Assembly: GCA_938075415.1 (NCBI GenBank)
Contig: CALJHC010000021.1
Coordinates: 62,001 to 126,000, forward strand
Origin: an uncultured Rubripirellula sp.
GTDB lineage: Bacteria > Planctomycetota > Planctomycetia > Pirellulales > Pirellulaceae
DNA length: 64,000 bases
Direction of reading: 5' to 3'
This document shows, one piece after another, positions 1 to 8,971 of the stretch. A program made the position numbers and the translations under genes. Numbering within the stretch: position 1 is the first letter of the stretch; each line of letters begins with the position of its first letter. Below the pieces are notes generated by a model, which saw only the letters and a program-made list of their open reading frames with translations, was not told the origin of the DNA and made no database searches.

Positions 1-783
1 CGCCCGAGCGAACCACGAATCCTGAATCTCGACGCACCCGCCCACCTGCAAGGATTACCCCAGCGTCAAAACCTTGACTTCCTTCAAGCAATCAACCAAC
101 GACACGCGGAACAATTCCCTGGACAAAACGAGCTTCGTGCAAGGATTGCCAGTTATGAACTTGCGGCCAAAATGCAAGTTGCCGCAACCGATGCTTTGGA
201 CCTGAGCCAAGAGTCCAAAGCGACTCATGAGATGTACGGCCTGAACCGTGACGAAACCCGGGAATACGGAACGCGCTGTTTACTTGCCCGACGGCTTGTT
301 GAGCGAGGTGTTCGATTTGTGCAACTTTTCTTGGCGGGACAACCATGGGACAACCACAGCAATCTTGGCACAGCCCTTCCATCGGTCTGCAAAAAGACTG
401 ATCAACCAGCTGCCGCCTTAGTCAAGGATCTCAAACAACGTGGAATGCTCGATGAGGTGCTCGTGCATTGGGGCGGTGAAATTGGCCGACTGCCGGTTAC
501 CCAAAATCAAGGAGCCCCGGAGAAACATGGACGTGATCATAATGGGCAGGGTTTCAGCACCTGGCTTGCCGGGGGTGGAATCAAACCGGGAATGACATAT
601 GGTCGGACTGACGATTTTGGACACAAAGCAGTTGAAAATATCGTGACCCCCAACGATTACCAAGCAACACTTTTGCATTTATTCGGGCTTGATATCAACG
701 ACCTTGTTTTTCTGCACAATGGGCAGGAGCAGGTACTTTCTGCAGGTCGTCAAGCAGAAGTCGTCAAATCGATTCTTGCATAA
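1..783 (+). CDS. DUF1501 family protein, C-terminal part (5' end outside window)
   Basis: The frame is open from the first base, so the N-terminus lies outside the window; about 260 residues are visible. The visible part fits the C-terminal half of DUF1501 proteins, a sulfatase/alkaline-phosphatase-fold family that is abundant in planctomycetes and usually exported by Tat. Supporting stretches are GVRFVQLFLAGQPWDNHSN, VHWGGEIGRLPV, KHGRDHNGQGFSTWLAGGG and the closing HLFGLD region, in the usual family order. DUF1501 genes typically sit just downstream of a DUF1549/DUF1553 cytochrome-type gene, which would be left of the window. The enzymatic activity of the family is not established. The internal ATG at 172 is not the real start. 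Confidence 0.85.
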   Translation, partial: RPSEPRILNLDAPAHLQGLPQRQNLDFLQAINQRHAEQFPGQNELRARIASYELAAKMQVAATDALDLSQESKATHEMYGLNRDETREYGTRCLLARRLVERGVRFVQLFLAGQPWDNHSNLGTALPSVCKKTDQPAAALVKDLKQRGMLDEVLVHWGGEIGRLPVTQNQGAPEKHGRDHNGQGFSTWLAGGGIKPGMTYGRTDDFGHKAVENIVTPNDYQATLLHLFGLDINDLVFLHNGQEQVLSAGRQAEVVKSILA

Positions 784-1232
784 CGCAGTTGGTATCAACC
801 GATTCGGGATTTATCCCGATGAAACGCCAGATTATCGAAAAATTAATCGGGGCAAAGACAATACTCGCCCGAGTTTTGCGGACAATAAGATTGTGATACT
901 GGATTGACCGACAAACCCAGCATTTATGAGCAACTGACGAAAAACTGAAACGACTACGAGATCGTCGTCCCGAAATCCGATCGCTGTCTCAGATGCCAGA
1001 AGCGAGGGATAAACTGATAACGCTACACTACGATACAGGTAACGCGAAGCGATCGACAAGAAATGAGCCGTGATCTCTTATGATTGATAATCCGAATGTA
1101 GTGACGGCCATCCTTTCCAACCTCTTCAACGCCTTTCCATTAACATCGACGCCGCGGTTACATCAAACAACTAACCATATCGAACACAAATCAGTGACAC
1201 ACCGAACCATCACCGGAAACTCGGCAATCCAG
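784..1232. other. intergenic gap with a short palindrome
   Basis: No convincing gene is seen. A perfect inverted repeat (TCGGGAT, two T, ATCCCGA) lies at 804-819, 20 bases after the DUF1501 stop. It could be part of a terminator, but no T-run follows. The long frame starting at ATG 1080 runs into the next gene without a break, but its first 51 residues look non-coding. Confidence 0.4.
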
Positions 1233-4200
1233 ATGGCCTCCCCCATACTGCGTCGTTTTTCATGTGTCTTTCTTGTCATCCCCTTGTTCTCTTTGACGGG
1301 ATGCAACCGCCCAGAAACAGGCGAAACCGGAAAACCGGAAACTTCGCAGACCGAAGGATCTGATTCGGCAAGCGAGATGCTCACCGCAATTCAGCTTGGA
1401 GATTGGGAGACGGCGAAAAAACTCTCAACGCAGGTACTCATCGCACACCCGGACGATGCCGACTTGATCACTCAGGTCGCCCTGGTTTTGGCCAAGACCG
1501 GAAAAGAACGCGAGGCGAGTCAACTGCTTGTCAAGGCAGCAAAGGTGGACGGGTTTCGCCCGGCATCACGAGTTGATGATGCGGTGCAGGGCTTGATTAA
1601 CGTTGGGGAAATCTACGCTGCAATTGAGCTTCTTGAAGAATCACTTCAATCCTTCCCCAGCGAGCACAAGCATCGGCGGATGCTGGTTGGTTTTTTAACC
1701 GAAGTGCAACGCAATGAGAAACTGCCACAGCATTTGCAAGTTCTCTTCAAAAATCGTCAGTTTGATCTGCCCTTACTTTTTGCCACGACGGACACCTCCA
1801 CACGAAGGATGTCTGTCAAAACCATTGACGAAATCTTTGAACGTAACCCGAGTGACCATCGTGTCAAACTTGCCAACGCTTTTTTGCTGCTGTACCGACG
1901 TGATGTGAATGGATCAAAAGCAATCTTGGAATCTATCCTCGATCACCATCCTGATTTTGCACCCGCTCACTCGATGTACGGAAGAATTCTGAGTGCCCAG
2001 TCACGTTGGTCCGAACTAGTAGCTTGGCAAGAAAAAGCGACATCCGACTGCGAACAATATTCAGATTACTGGCTCACTCTTGGTGATGCGGCAATTGCCG
2101 ATGGAAACTTAGAAGCAGCGATCCGCGGATACTGGGAGGCGAGTCAACGATCTCCAAGCAATAGTTTATCGTGGGAAAAACTCGCTTCGGCAATACAGCG
2201 ATTTCAAGATCAAGACCCAAAACATCAGGACAGCATTACCAAGGAACAACTTCAGACAATCATTGCGTACTCAAACCAATTGCAATCTCTAAGAGAAAAG
2301 TTCAACCATTTTGCTGCGGGTAATCGCACAAGCCAGACAGAGGCGATGGAGATTTCCGAAGAGCTTGCGAAACTTGGAAGGCTATGGACGGCGGAAGCTT
2401 GGTGGGCAATAGCCTCCATCTTGCCAGAGGACAAGGTTCAAGACTCCGACCCACTTCAAAAACGAATCGTCAATGAATTGCGACTTGATGCATCTTGGTA
2501 CTCAAAACGGATTGATGCCATTGCAATGAACTTCTCAGAATTCCCTCTTCCAAAGATTGAGAACGCAGCGGATTCTCAGGAACAAAACTTGGCGATTCCC
2601 TTCAATCAATCCACCGAATCCTTAAAAATGGCAGATCGGAGTGAGGCGTGGGGTTTAAAAAACAAGGGCGAAGGGAATTCACCCGATCAAGCATCTCTAG
2701 GAAAGCTGATTAGATCGACAGGTGCCGGCGGTGGAAGTCTAGACTTCGATCTTGATGGGCTACCCGATCTTTTGATTATGAATGCCGCCGGTAAGATGCT
2801 CAAAGAGGACTCAAAGCCGAATGACTTATTGCGAAACATTCGAACAAGGTTTTCAGACGTCTCGGAAATGACCGGCGTCGCCCACACGGGATTCGGCCAA
2901 GGCGTTTCAGTTGGTGACTATAACGAAGATGGATTCCCTGACCTGTTTTTTGCCAACCTTGGCAGCAACCGACTCCTTAAAAACAACGGTGATGGGACGT
3001 TTGATGACTGCAGTGATCGCCTCGTGGGAGACAACAGGCTTGCTTGGTCGTCCTCAGCTAGTTTCTCGGATATCGACAACGACGGCATCAGTGATCTGTT
3101 TGTGGCAAATTATTGCAAACCCGTTTCTTCGCTGGATCAACCGTGCGAAACCGATCAGGGAACGCCAGAACCTTGCCACCCATTGCAGTTTCCCGCAGAT
3201 CTCGACGTGGTCTTCAAAGGAATTGCTGATGGCCGACTGAGCAATGCGACGGATCAGTGGATCGGTTCACCGTTACCGGGACGAGGCTTGGGTATCGTCT
3301 CAGGCATGCTCTCAGAAGACCGCTTCGGAATCTTCATTGCGAATGATATGTCTCGAAATGCCTTTTATTCAAATTCCACACAAGAAAGCTCCAATCTTCT
3401 CGCCGAGACAGCGGGGGTTCGTGGTGTTGCCGTTGATGGCATGTCACACTTTCAGGCATCGATGGGAATCGCCAGTAGCGACTTTGATCGAGATGGTGAT
3501 ATCGATTTTTATGTCACCGGTTTTGGTCGGGAATACAATGTTTATTACGAGCAAGTCTCCCCCGGTCTTTGGAAAGATGAAAGCGGTCGGCTAGGCCTCG
3601 TTGAACCAACACTGGATCTGATTGGTTTCGGCACACAACCGATCGATATCGAGAGCGATGGAATCGAAGAAATCATTGTGACCAACGGGCACATTGGTGA
3701 GTTCGACGATCCTGATGCACCTCAATACGATCTACCGATGCAGATTTTCAGGCGAACGGCCGATGGTCGATTTGAACTGTTCGACGATGACCATTGGGGT
3801 GATTATTTCCGACTACCACACGTCGGTCGGGCGCTGTGGACTTCGGACGTGAATCTGGACGGAAGAAACGACGTCTTTGTGACGCACATGGAGGAACAAA
3901 TCCGATTGCTCATGAACGAAAGCACTGATCGTAATCATCGTATCAGTTTCAAGTTGGTATCCACGAAGGCAAGTCGCGACTCAGTTGGCGCAGTGATAAG
4001 ATTCAAGGTGAATGATCAACCGCGAACGCTTTGGATGCTCTCTGGCGATGGGTACCTGTGCGCTAACGAGAAAACGCTGGTCGCGGGACTTGCAGAGGAG
4101 GAAGTTGTCACCGACGTCTCCGTAACTTGGCGAGATGGATCCATCGACCGTTACGGTAAAATGCAAGCGGATGCTTGCTACCTGCTGATCCAGGGTGAAA

Positions 4201-4256
4201 ACGAGGCCTTTCCTCTGCACCGCTACTCATCCAATCTAATCGAAAACAATCGTTGA
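1233..4256 (+). CDS. lipoprotein with TPR-like repeats, FG-GAP/VCBS repeats and ASPIC/UnbV domain
   Basis: This 1007-residue protein is predicted to be exported and lipid-anchored. The start at 1233 is chosen because it gives a clean lipoprotein signal ending in LTGC (Cys24); the longer frame from 1080 would bury that signal. Residues about 45-400 form helical TPR-like repeats. Residues about 495-830 hold several FG-GAP/VCBS-type calcium-binding motifs such as DFDLDGLPDLL, DYNEDGFPDLFF and DIDNDGISDLFV. Residues about 914-990 match the ASPIC/UnbV domain (GAVIRFKV ... VTWRDGSIDRYG). This architecture is common in planctomycetes and other bacteria with large secretomes. Its role is unknown, perhaps extracellular binding or adhesion. 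It is a single gene, convergent with sodC. Confidence 0.85.
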   Translation: MASPILRRFSCVFLVIPLFSLTGCNRPETGETGKPETSQTEGSDSASEMLTAIQLGDWETAKKLSTQVLIAHPDDADLITQVALVLAKTGKEREASQLLVKAAKVDGFRPASRVDDAVQGLINVGEIYAAIELLEESLQSFPSEHKHRRMLVGFLTEVQRNEKLPQHLQVLFKNRQFDLPLLFATTDTSTRRMSVKTIDEIFERNPSDHRVKLANAFLLLYRRDVNGSKAILESILDHHPDFAPAHSMYGRILSAQSRWSELVAWQEKATSDCEQYSDYWLTLGDAAIADGNLEAAIRGYWEASQRSPSNSLSWEKLASAIQRFQDQDPKHQDSITKEQLQTIIAYSNQLQSLREKFNHFAAGNRTSQTEAMEISEELAKLGRLWTAEAWWAIASILPEDKVQDSDPLQKRIVNELRLDASWYSKRIDAIAMNFSEFPLPKIENAADSQEQNLAIPFNQSTESLKMADRSEAWGLKNKGEGNSPDQASLGKLIRSTGAGGGSLDFDLDGLPDLLIMNAAGKMLKEDSKPNDLLRNIRTRFSDVSEMTGVAHTGFGQGVSVGDYNEDGFPDLFFANLGSNRLLKNNGDGTFDDCSDRLVGDNRLAWSSSASFSDIDNDGISDLFVANYCKPVSSLDQPCETDQGTPEPCHPLQFPADLDVVFKGIADGRLSNATDQWIGSPLPGRGLGIVSGMLSEDRFGIFIANDMSRNAFYSNSTQESSNLLAETAGVRGVAVDGMSHFQASMGIASSDFDRDGDIDFYVTGFGREYNVYYEQVSPGLWKDESGRLGLVEPTLDLIGFGTQPIDIESDGIEEIIVTNGHIGEFDDPDAPQYDLPMQIFRRTADGRFELFDDDHWGDYFRLPHVGRALWTSDVNLDGRNDVFVTHMEEQIRLLMNESTDRNHRISFKLVSTKASRDSVGAVIRFKVNDQPRTLWMLSGDGYLCANEKTLVAGLAEEEVVTDVSVTWRDGSIDRYGKMQADACYLLIQGENEAFPLHRYSSNLIENNR

Positions 4257-4320
4257 TGTTTACATCCACGATCTTGAGACCGTGACACCTGAACTCGGAA
4301 AACTCTGCTTCCATTACATC

Positions 4321-4349
4321 AAAAAGGGCGGCTGTCACAACAGCCGCCC
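4321..4349 (-). terminator. rho-independent terminator of sodC
   Basis: A perfect 10-bp stem (GGGCGGCTGT at 4326-4335, ACAGCCGCCC at 4340-4349) with a 4-base loop is followed on the minus strand by five T (4325-4321). It lies about 66 bases past the sodC stop. No T-run follows on the plus strand, so it serves the minus strand. Confidence 0.85.
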
Positions 4350-4414
4350 CATCCGATGAATCAGTGCTTGAAATCATCAAGCTTTCGTGGCTTTCTGCCG
4401 GCATTCCCTTTCAA

Positions 4415-4981
4415 CTACTCTGGTTTTTTCCAGACAAAATCAGGGTTGCCGATACCAATCACTCCAGTTGCGACGCGCGCCCCGGCATCTCCGGATGGCT
4501 GACTTTTCAAATCATCCTTCGCAGCGTGAATGACGAAGGCGCGGCCGAGTATAAAATGCAATGCGGTACCTTCCACGGTCACATTGACCTCGGCTAATCC
4601 TTCATCGTTTGCCTTAATATTACCCAAATCACCGGCATGACTCTTTGCTCCAGGCGCACCATGATCATGACCATGCCGATCGTAATGCCCGCCGGTTGAT
4701 TTTCCGTCGCCACCACGTTGATCACCGAAAGTGTGGATATGAAACCCATGCTCACCGGGAGTCAGGTTGTAAATCCGACCGATGACTTTCAGCTGATCAC
4801 CCTTCTGCACCAAACGCAAAATCCCACGAACCTTGTTACCTTGAGTCGGAATGATCTTGGCAATACCCAAGGAGGGTAAATCCTCGTGACCATGATCATG
4901 CGCAGCCTCTTGAGCCCGCAAGGTGGTGATGGAAACAGCCATTAGAATCAAACAGATAAACAGACATCGATTTAATAACAT
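4415..4981 (-). CDS. sodC: secreted Cu/Zn superoxide dismutase
   Basis: This enzyme disproportionates superoxide outside the cytoplasm. The protein is 188 residues with a signal peptide (MLLNRCLFICLILMAVSITT, cleaved around residue 23). The frame is open upstream to 5065, but ATG 4981 is preceded by GGAGAAGGATTG, a good ribosome-binding site. Family motifs are present: GEHGFHIHTFGD (His81, His83), GGHYDRHGHDHGAPGAKSHAGD (His99, His115, Asp118) and FVIHA (His152), plus the active-site Arg in GDAGARVATG (Arg169). Oddly, the mature chain has no cysteine, so the usual structural disulfide is missing; the family Cys after GAR-x-A is Thr172. A His-rich start (AHDHGHED) follows the signal peptide. 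It is a single gene with its own terminator. Confidence 0.93.
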   Translation of the reverse strand: MLLNRCLFICLILMAVSITTLRAQEAAHDHGHEDLPSLGIAKIIPTQGNKVRGILRLVQKGDQLKVIGRIYNLTPGEHGFHIHTFGDQRGGDGKSTGGHYDRHGHDHGAPGAKSHAGDLGNIKANDEGLAEVNVTVEGTALHFILGRAFVIHAAKDDLKSQPSGDAGARVATGVIGIGNPDFVWKKPE

Positions 4982-5253
4982 CAATCCTTCTCCAAGTTCA
5001 CTGCTAAGAAAAAACGACAACAGAAGCAATAAAAGCACGCAGACGCAAACGAGAATCTTCTGCAATCTGCAACAAACTCATTTGGTCGAGACCGCTGACT
5101 TAAACAAAACACCGTATCAGCAGGTTTCGGGACCATCACCCGATGACGTCAGACCAGAGAGGTCCGACATAAAAACAGGGACACGGATGATTTGCAAATG
5201 ATCACTTGTGCCACACACTGACTTGGTGTTCACCGCCGGTACAAATCATCAAA

Positions 5254-5298
5254 AGCTCTTACATTCCAGGGATTTCCTCATCGCTGGAATGTAAGGCT
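5254..5298 (-). terminator. probable terminator hairpin after the DUF1080 gene
   Basis: A perfect 12-bp inverted repeat (CTTACATTCCAG at 5258-5269, CTGGAATGTAAG at 5284-5295) lies 20 bases past the DUF1080 stop. AGC/GCT flanks extend it across a one-base bulge. On the minus strand only a short TTTT follows, so termination efficiency is uncertain. Confidence 0.55.
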
Positions 5299-5315
5299 TG
5301 CCAGCCAACAGGCGG

Positions 5316-6299
5316 TTATTTTTTCAACACCCAGATGTTTCGGAAGACAACGGGGTTCCCATGATCTTGCAGGAACAACGCGTCGTTTCCGGGTCCCTCC
5401 CCATTTCGGCCGGGAGTCCCGTGGGCCAACTCACGGTCATCGTGAATCACCACACCGTTATGCCGAACCGTCACTCTGGCATTCGATGTTTTTTTACCGT
5501 CGTCATCATATTTGGCTGAAGTGAAATCAATGTCATACGTTTGCCAAGACAGGGGTGGAAAGCACATATTGACGTCGGGCTGCGAGATCGAATAGATACC
5601 GCCACACTCATTGTCCTTGCCCTCTAGACCAAAAGAATCGAGCACCTGCAGTTCATAGCGACTTTGCATATAAACACCGCTGTTACCACGGCCCTGACCT
5701 CGAGCCTCTGGCATGAAGGGTGTTCGAAATTCAAGGTGCAAGTGATGATCACCGAATTTTTCTTTCGACGAAACATTTGTGGCTCCAAGCCATTTTTTTT
5801 CCACCAACTTACCTTGATCGAACTGCTCGACTCCACTTCCATCAAAAAGAACCAATGCGCCAGCTGGTGGTTTCTTTCCTAATGTTGGACTCTCTCGATT
5901 GACTTTATTTAAGGTACCGAGCGTCTGGCCCTCGTACTCGATGTTAGCCTTTCCGTCTTTTATCTGAACGGATGCATCACCCACGGCGAATACGATTTCA
6001 CCATTGACCGCCGCCGCTTCGTACTCAGTCCGATCATCACCTCGACTCCAACCATCACCGGGAAGACCTCCCGTGTGCCCGATGATAGAAAACTTACCAC
6101 CACCAAGTGCGATCACTTGAGCGCCAATTTTCCTGAAGCCATCCTCGGTTTGAATTTCACCACTGTATTCCCCTTGCATGGAAAAATCCGGTCCGGCCTT
6201 TGCTGGATCAGTAGCAACCGCCCCCGAGGGTCCGGCAGCCGTGGCAACGCAAAGTGAACTGATGTAAAGCACCGCTGACAAAAAGATAGACAAACGCAT
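5316..6299 (-). CDS. secreted DUF1080 (3-keto-disaccharide hydrolase-like) protein
   Basis: This is a 327-residue protein with a signal peptide (MRLSIFLSAVLYISSLCVATA). The C-terminal half (about 145-327) fits DUF1080, a concanavalin-like fold related to glycoside hydrolase family 16 and linked to 3-keto-glycoside hydrolysis. It shows ALVLFDGSG, DHHLHLEFRTPFMPEARGQ, NSGVYMQSRYELQVLDSFG, CGGIYSI and VVFRNIWV in the expected order. The N-terminal part (about 35-140) is an extra domain often found before DUF1080 in planctomycete proteins, with no clear function. Such enzymes probably act on sugars in the periplasm; the substrate cannot be read from the sequence. It is transcribed alone, with a hairpin downstream. 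Confidence 0.85.
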   Translation of the reverse strand: MRLSIFLSAVLYISSLCVATAAGPSGAVATDPAKAGPDFSMQGEYSGEIQTEDGFRKIGAQVIALGGGKFSIIGHTGGLPGDGWSRGDDRTEYEAAAVNGEIVFAVGDASVQIKDGKANIEYEGQTLGTLNKVNRESPTLGKKPPAGALVLFDGSGVEQFDQGKLVEKKWLGATNVSSKEKFGDHHLHLEFRTPFMPEARGQGRGNSGVYMQSRYELQVLDSFGLEGKDNECGGIYSISQPDVNMCFPPLSWQTYDIDFTSAKYDDDGKKTSNARVTVRHNGVVIHDDRELAHGTPGRNGEGPGNDALFLQDHGNPVVFRNIWVLKK

Positions 6300-6611
6300 C
6301 TCGTTTAAATCTCCTAACCAAAGATCAATGAATTTTGCCTGACTGACTTACCGCTAACCATCAACATCAAATCGAGAAGTCAAAACAGACCACCGAAAAG
6401 GTGACTTCGAATTTCAACCTCAATGACAATTGCAGAATCGAACGACCGCCTCAGGCATGTCGACACAGCCCTCAATCCCCGTCAATTCACCTGCAAAACA
6501 GCAAGTGAAGCTGGGGCATAGAAATGACTGACTAATGAACGAACCTCGATAGCATACTCGATTTGAAGCACAATGAGCCGCTATTTTCAACACAAACAAA
6601 ACTGAACCCTG
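6300..6611. other. intergenic gap, nothing recognised
   Basis: This AT-richer spacer lies between two minus-strand genes. I see no reading frame with coding character and no strong hairpin. It presumably holds the promoter of the DUF1080 gene. Confidence 0.4.
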
Positions 6612-7421
6612 TCATCGCATGACGTAACCACCATCAACATTAATCGTTTGCCCGGTCACTTGGGAGGCTCGATCGGAAGCGAGAAAGAGCACCATATTGG
6701 CAATATCGCTCGATGATTGCCAACGCCCCAATGGCACGACCTGACTTATCTTCTGCTCAGACCACTGATCGTAATCAAGTCGCTCAGACTCATCCCGCCC
6801 ATGAAGCCAGCTCTCCCAGACCGAACGATTCAAATCCGTTTTTACCATCCCGGGACAAACCACATTGACTCGTACCTGATGCGGCGCTAAATCCTTGGCC
6901 ATGCACTGGGCAAAATTAATATTTGCTGCCTTGGTTGCACTGTAGGGAGGATCGGTCTGAGATCCAATCTGGCCAGCGACCGAACCCACAAAAACAAAAG
7001 AACCTTTTTTCGCTGCGACGAAACCCGGAGCGAATGCATGCGAAAGGTGCACCATCCCCATCAGATTCACTTGCACCGGTCGCGTCCAATCTGATGGCGT
7101 AAGATTTGTGAAAGGGTATCCGTGAGTCCCCGAACCCACCGCAGCACAATGCACCACGTGGCGTAATGAGCCGAACCGCTGAATGATGGACAGTGCGGTC
7201 TGACTCACCAGATCCTCGGACGCAACATCGACGCAATCACCATGGGCCGTCACACCATATTGCAGGGCGATCTGTGACGCCATGTCTTTCACCTTGGGCG
7301 ATTGATCCCAAAGAACCACGTCACAGCCCTCCCGAGCAAACTCCTGTGCCACCGCAAGGCCGATACCTGCTGCGGAACCTGTGATTAACGCCGTTTGTCC
7401 ACTTAGTCCTAAATCCACCAT
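6612..7421 (-). CDS. short-chain dehydrogenase/reductase (SDR)
   Basis: This is a 269-residue classical SDR: an NAD(P)-dependent oxidoreductase with a Rossmann fold. The cofactor motif TGSAAGIG is near residue 14, the catalytic Tyr-x3-Lys is YSATK, and the substrate-side stretch VRVNVVCPGMVKTDL follows it. The C-terminus is typical (LASDRASQVTGQTINVDGGYVMR). It resembles 3-oxoacyl-ACP reductase-like and sugar or alcohol dehydrogenases, and the substrate cannot be assigned. It lies downstream of arsM on the same strand but 117 bases away, so co-transcription is possible but not shown. Confidence 0.9.
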   Translation of the reverse strand: MVDLGLSGQTALITGSAAGIGLAVAQEFAREGCDVVLWDQSPKVKDMASQIALQYGVTAHGDCVDVASEDLVSQTALSIIQRFGSLRHVVHCAAVGSGTHGYPFTNLTPSDWTRPVQVNLMGMVHLSHAFAPGFVAAKKGSFVFVGSVAGQIGSQTDPPYSATKAANINFAQCMAKDLAPHQVRVNVVCPGMVKTDLNRSVWESWLHGRDESERLDYDQWSEQKISQVVPLGRWQSSSDIANMVLFLASDRASQVTGQTINVDGGYVMR

Positions 7422-7538
7422 CGCCTCACTTTGACTGAAAAGGACTAAACAGTGAAATCAAGTAACGCAATCCTTGCAGGATGCACGTTGACTCGTTTTA
7501 CCCTCAGCGACTCACTCTGGATGTCAAGAATGGACTGC

Positions 7539-8702
7539 CTAACAACACTCACCCGGTTCGCAACACGACTGACCGAGAACCGTCAGATTGTAATCCTTAC
7601 CCTTGGTGACACTGGGTGGTCTTGAGTCACCATCGCAAGACATGGGTGCTGCTTGGTCAGCAGTCACTGCGAGATGGGGAGGCACACGCACAAAGTCGTC
7701 TTGGTAGGGCCTCTCAGACATCATCTCAAAAGTTGATCGACAGACTTTTGATCGCAAGCCGCGTTCGTAAACATGACCGTTGTCATCAATCACCCGCGCG
7801 TAGGGGCCTCGATAGATCACTGCCTCATGGTAATCGTCGCAGCTACCTTCTTCGACTTTATACGCAATCACGGTGACCGAACGAAACTCGATACCCTCAA
7901 CCGTCTGCCACGGCTTTTCCTGGTAAACAGCTATCTGAATCCCGTGAAAACCAGCCCTCTCAAAGGCCTTCAAAAAATCCTGTTCCTGATACGCTCCGGA
8001 AATACACCCACTCCATAAATCTGCGTCATTTTGCATCGCAATCGGAACAAACTCATCGCTAACAATATCACTGATCACCGCGCGTCCACCGGGTTTCAAT
8101 ACCCGAAACAATTCGCGAAACAGTTCTTCTTTCTCGCTGGCATCCACCAGGTTGAGGACACAGTTACTCACCACAACATCCACTGAATTATCAGCAATCA
8201 TTGGTTCGGTCGATCGCATTTCCCCGAGGTGCGACTCAAGGTCTCGCAAGGAAGATTCATCGGTTACCGGATGATCGATCAAATATTGATTGACTGCGTC
8301 ACGATCGACGGCCAAGTCTTGAATTTTCCCCTTTCGAAATTCAACGTTGTCGTAACCCAACTTGGACGCCACCACCTCCTGACTGCGACGAGCCAGGTCC
8401 AGCATCGTGTCATTCATATCGACACCAATCACCCGGCCTGAGTCGCCAACCACCTGAGAAGCGATAAAGCAAATCTTGCCACCACCGCTGCCAAGATCCA
8501 AAACCGTCTCACCCTCCATCAGATACTTGGAGGGATCCCCACAGCCATAATCTCTCTCAATGACTTCGTCGGGAATAATCTCCAAGTACTTTGCATCGTA
8601 ATCGACAGGGCAACAAAGTGATGCCTCACGTTCCTCGGCAGCAGCAGAATAGCGTTCCTCAACAACGTTCAAAGTATTGAGTGATTTGGTCGTATCTGTC
8701 AT
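7539..8702 (-). CDS. arsM: arsenite methyltransferase (ArsM-like)
   Basis: This is a predicted SAM-dependent As(III) methyltransferase of 387 residues. ATG 8702 is preferred (AAAGG upstream) over the in-frame TTG at 8747. The SAM motif VLDLGSGGGK is near residue 67 and is followed by GRVIGVDMND. Cysteines fall where ArsM enzymes place their four arsenic-binding ones: SLCCPVDY (Cys30/31), YGCGDP (Cys54), SNCVLNLV (Cys181) and WSGCISGAY (Cys233). The C-terminal extension ends in a Cys-rich tail (SCCEPGECC) that may also bind As or metal. ArsS lies just upstream on the same strand (269-base gap). This pairing suggests arsenosugar-type synthesis or arsenic detoxification. The four-cysteine match makes a generic methyltransferase less likely. 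Confidence 0.85.
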   Translation of the reverse strand: MTDTTKSLNTLNVVEERYSAAAEEREASLCCPVDYDAKYLEIIPDEVIERDYGCGDPSKYLMEGETVLDLGSGGGKICFIASQVVGDSGRVIGVDMNDTMLDLARRSQEVVASKLGYDNVEFRKGKIQDLAVDRDAVNQYLIDHPVTDESSLRDLESHLGEMRSTEPMIADNSVDVVVSNCVLNLVDASEKEELFRELFRVLKPGGRAVISDIVSDEFVPIAMQNDADLWSGCISGAYQEQDFLKAFERAGFHGIQIAVYQEKPWQTVEGIEFRSVTVIAYKVEEGSCDDYHEAVIYRGPYARVIDDNGHVYERGLRSKVCRSTFEMMSERPYQDDFVRVPPHLAVTADQAAPMSCDGDSRPPSVTKGKDYNLTVLGQSCCEPGECC

Positions 8703-8971
8703 CCCATTAGCCTTTTCGCTTGATAACTGATCAGGATCAGTTGGCAATCTTCAGTGAACGAATAGCCCGACGCATTTTTCGCCCAAGTCATTTAAGTGTA
8801 CCGATTAATGTGAATCACTTCGACCACACACGCGAGTAATGCAATCGGCAACATCCGGCCCAATCAGAACCGATAACTTTCCAGACTCACCACAGTATCT
8901 TAAGGTCAAAAAATGCCTTTTTCTTTCTCGAAAAACCGACAGTGCGGGCCGTTCCGATGCGTCGGCATTGA

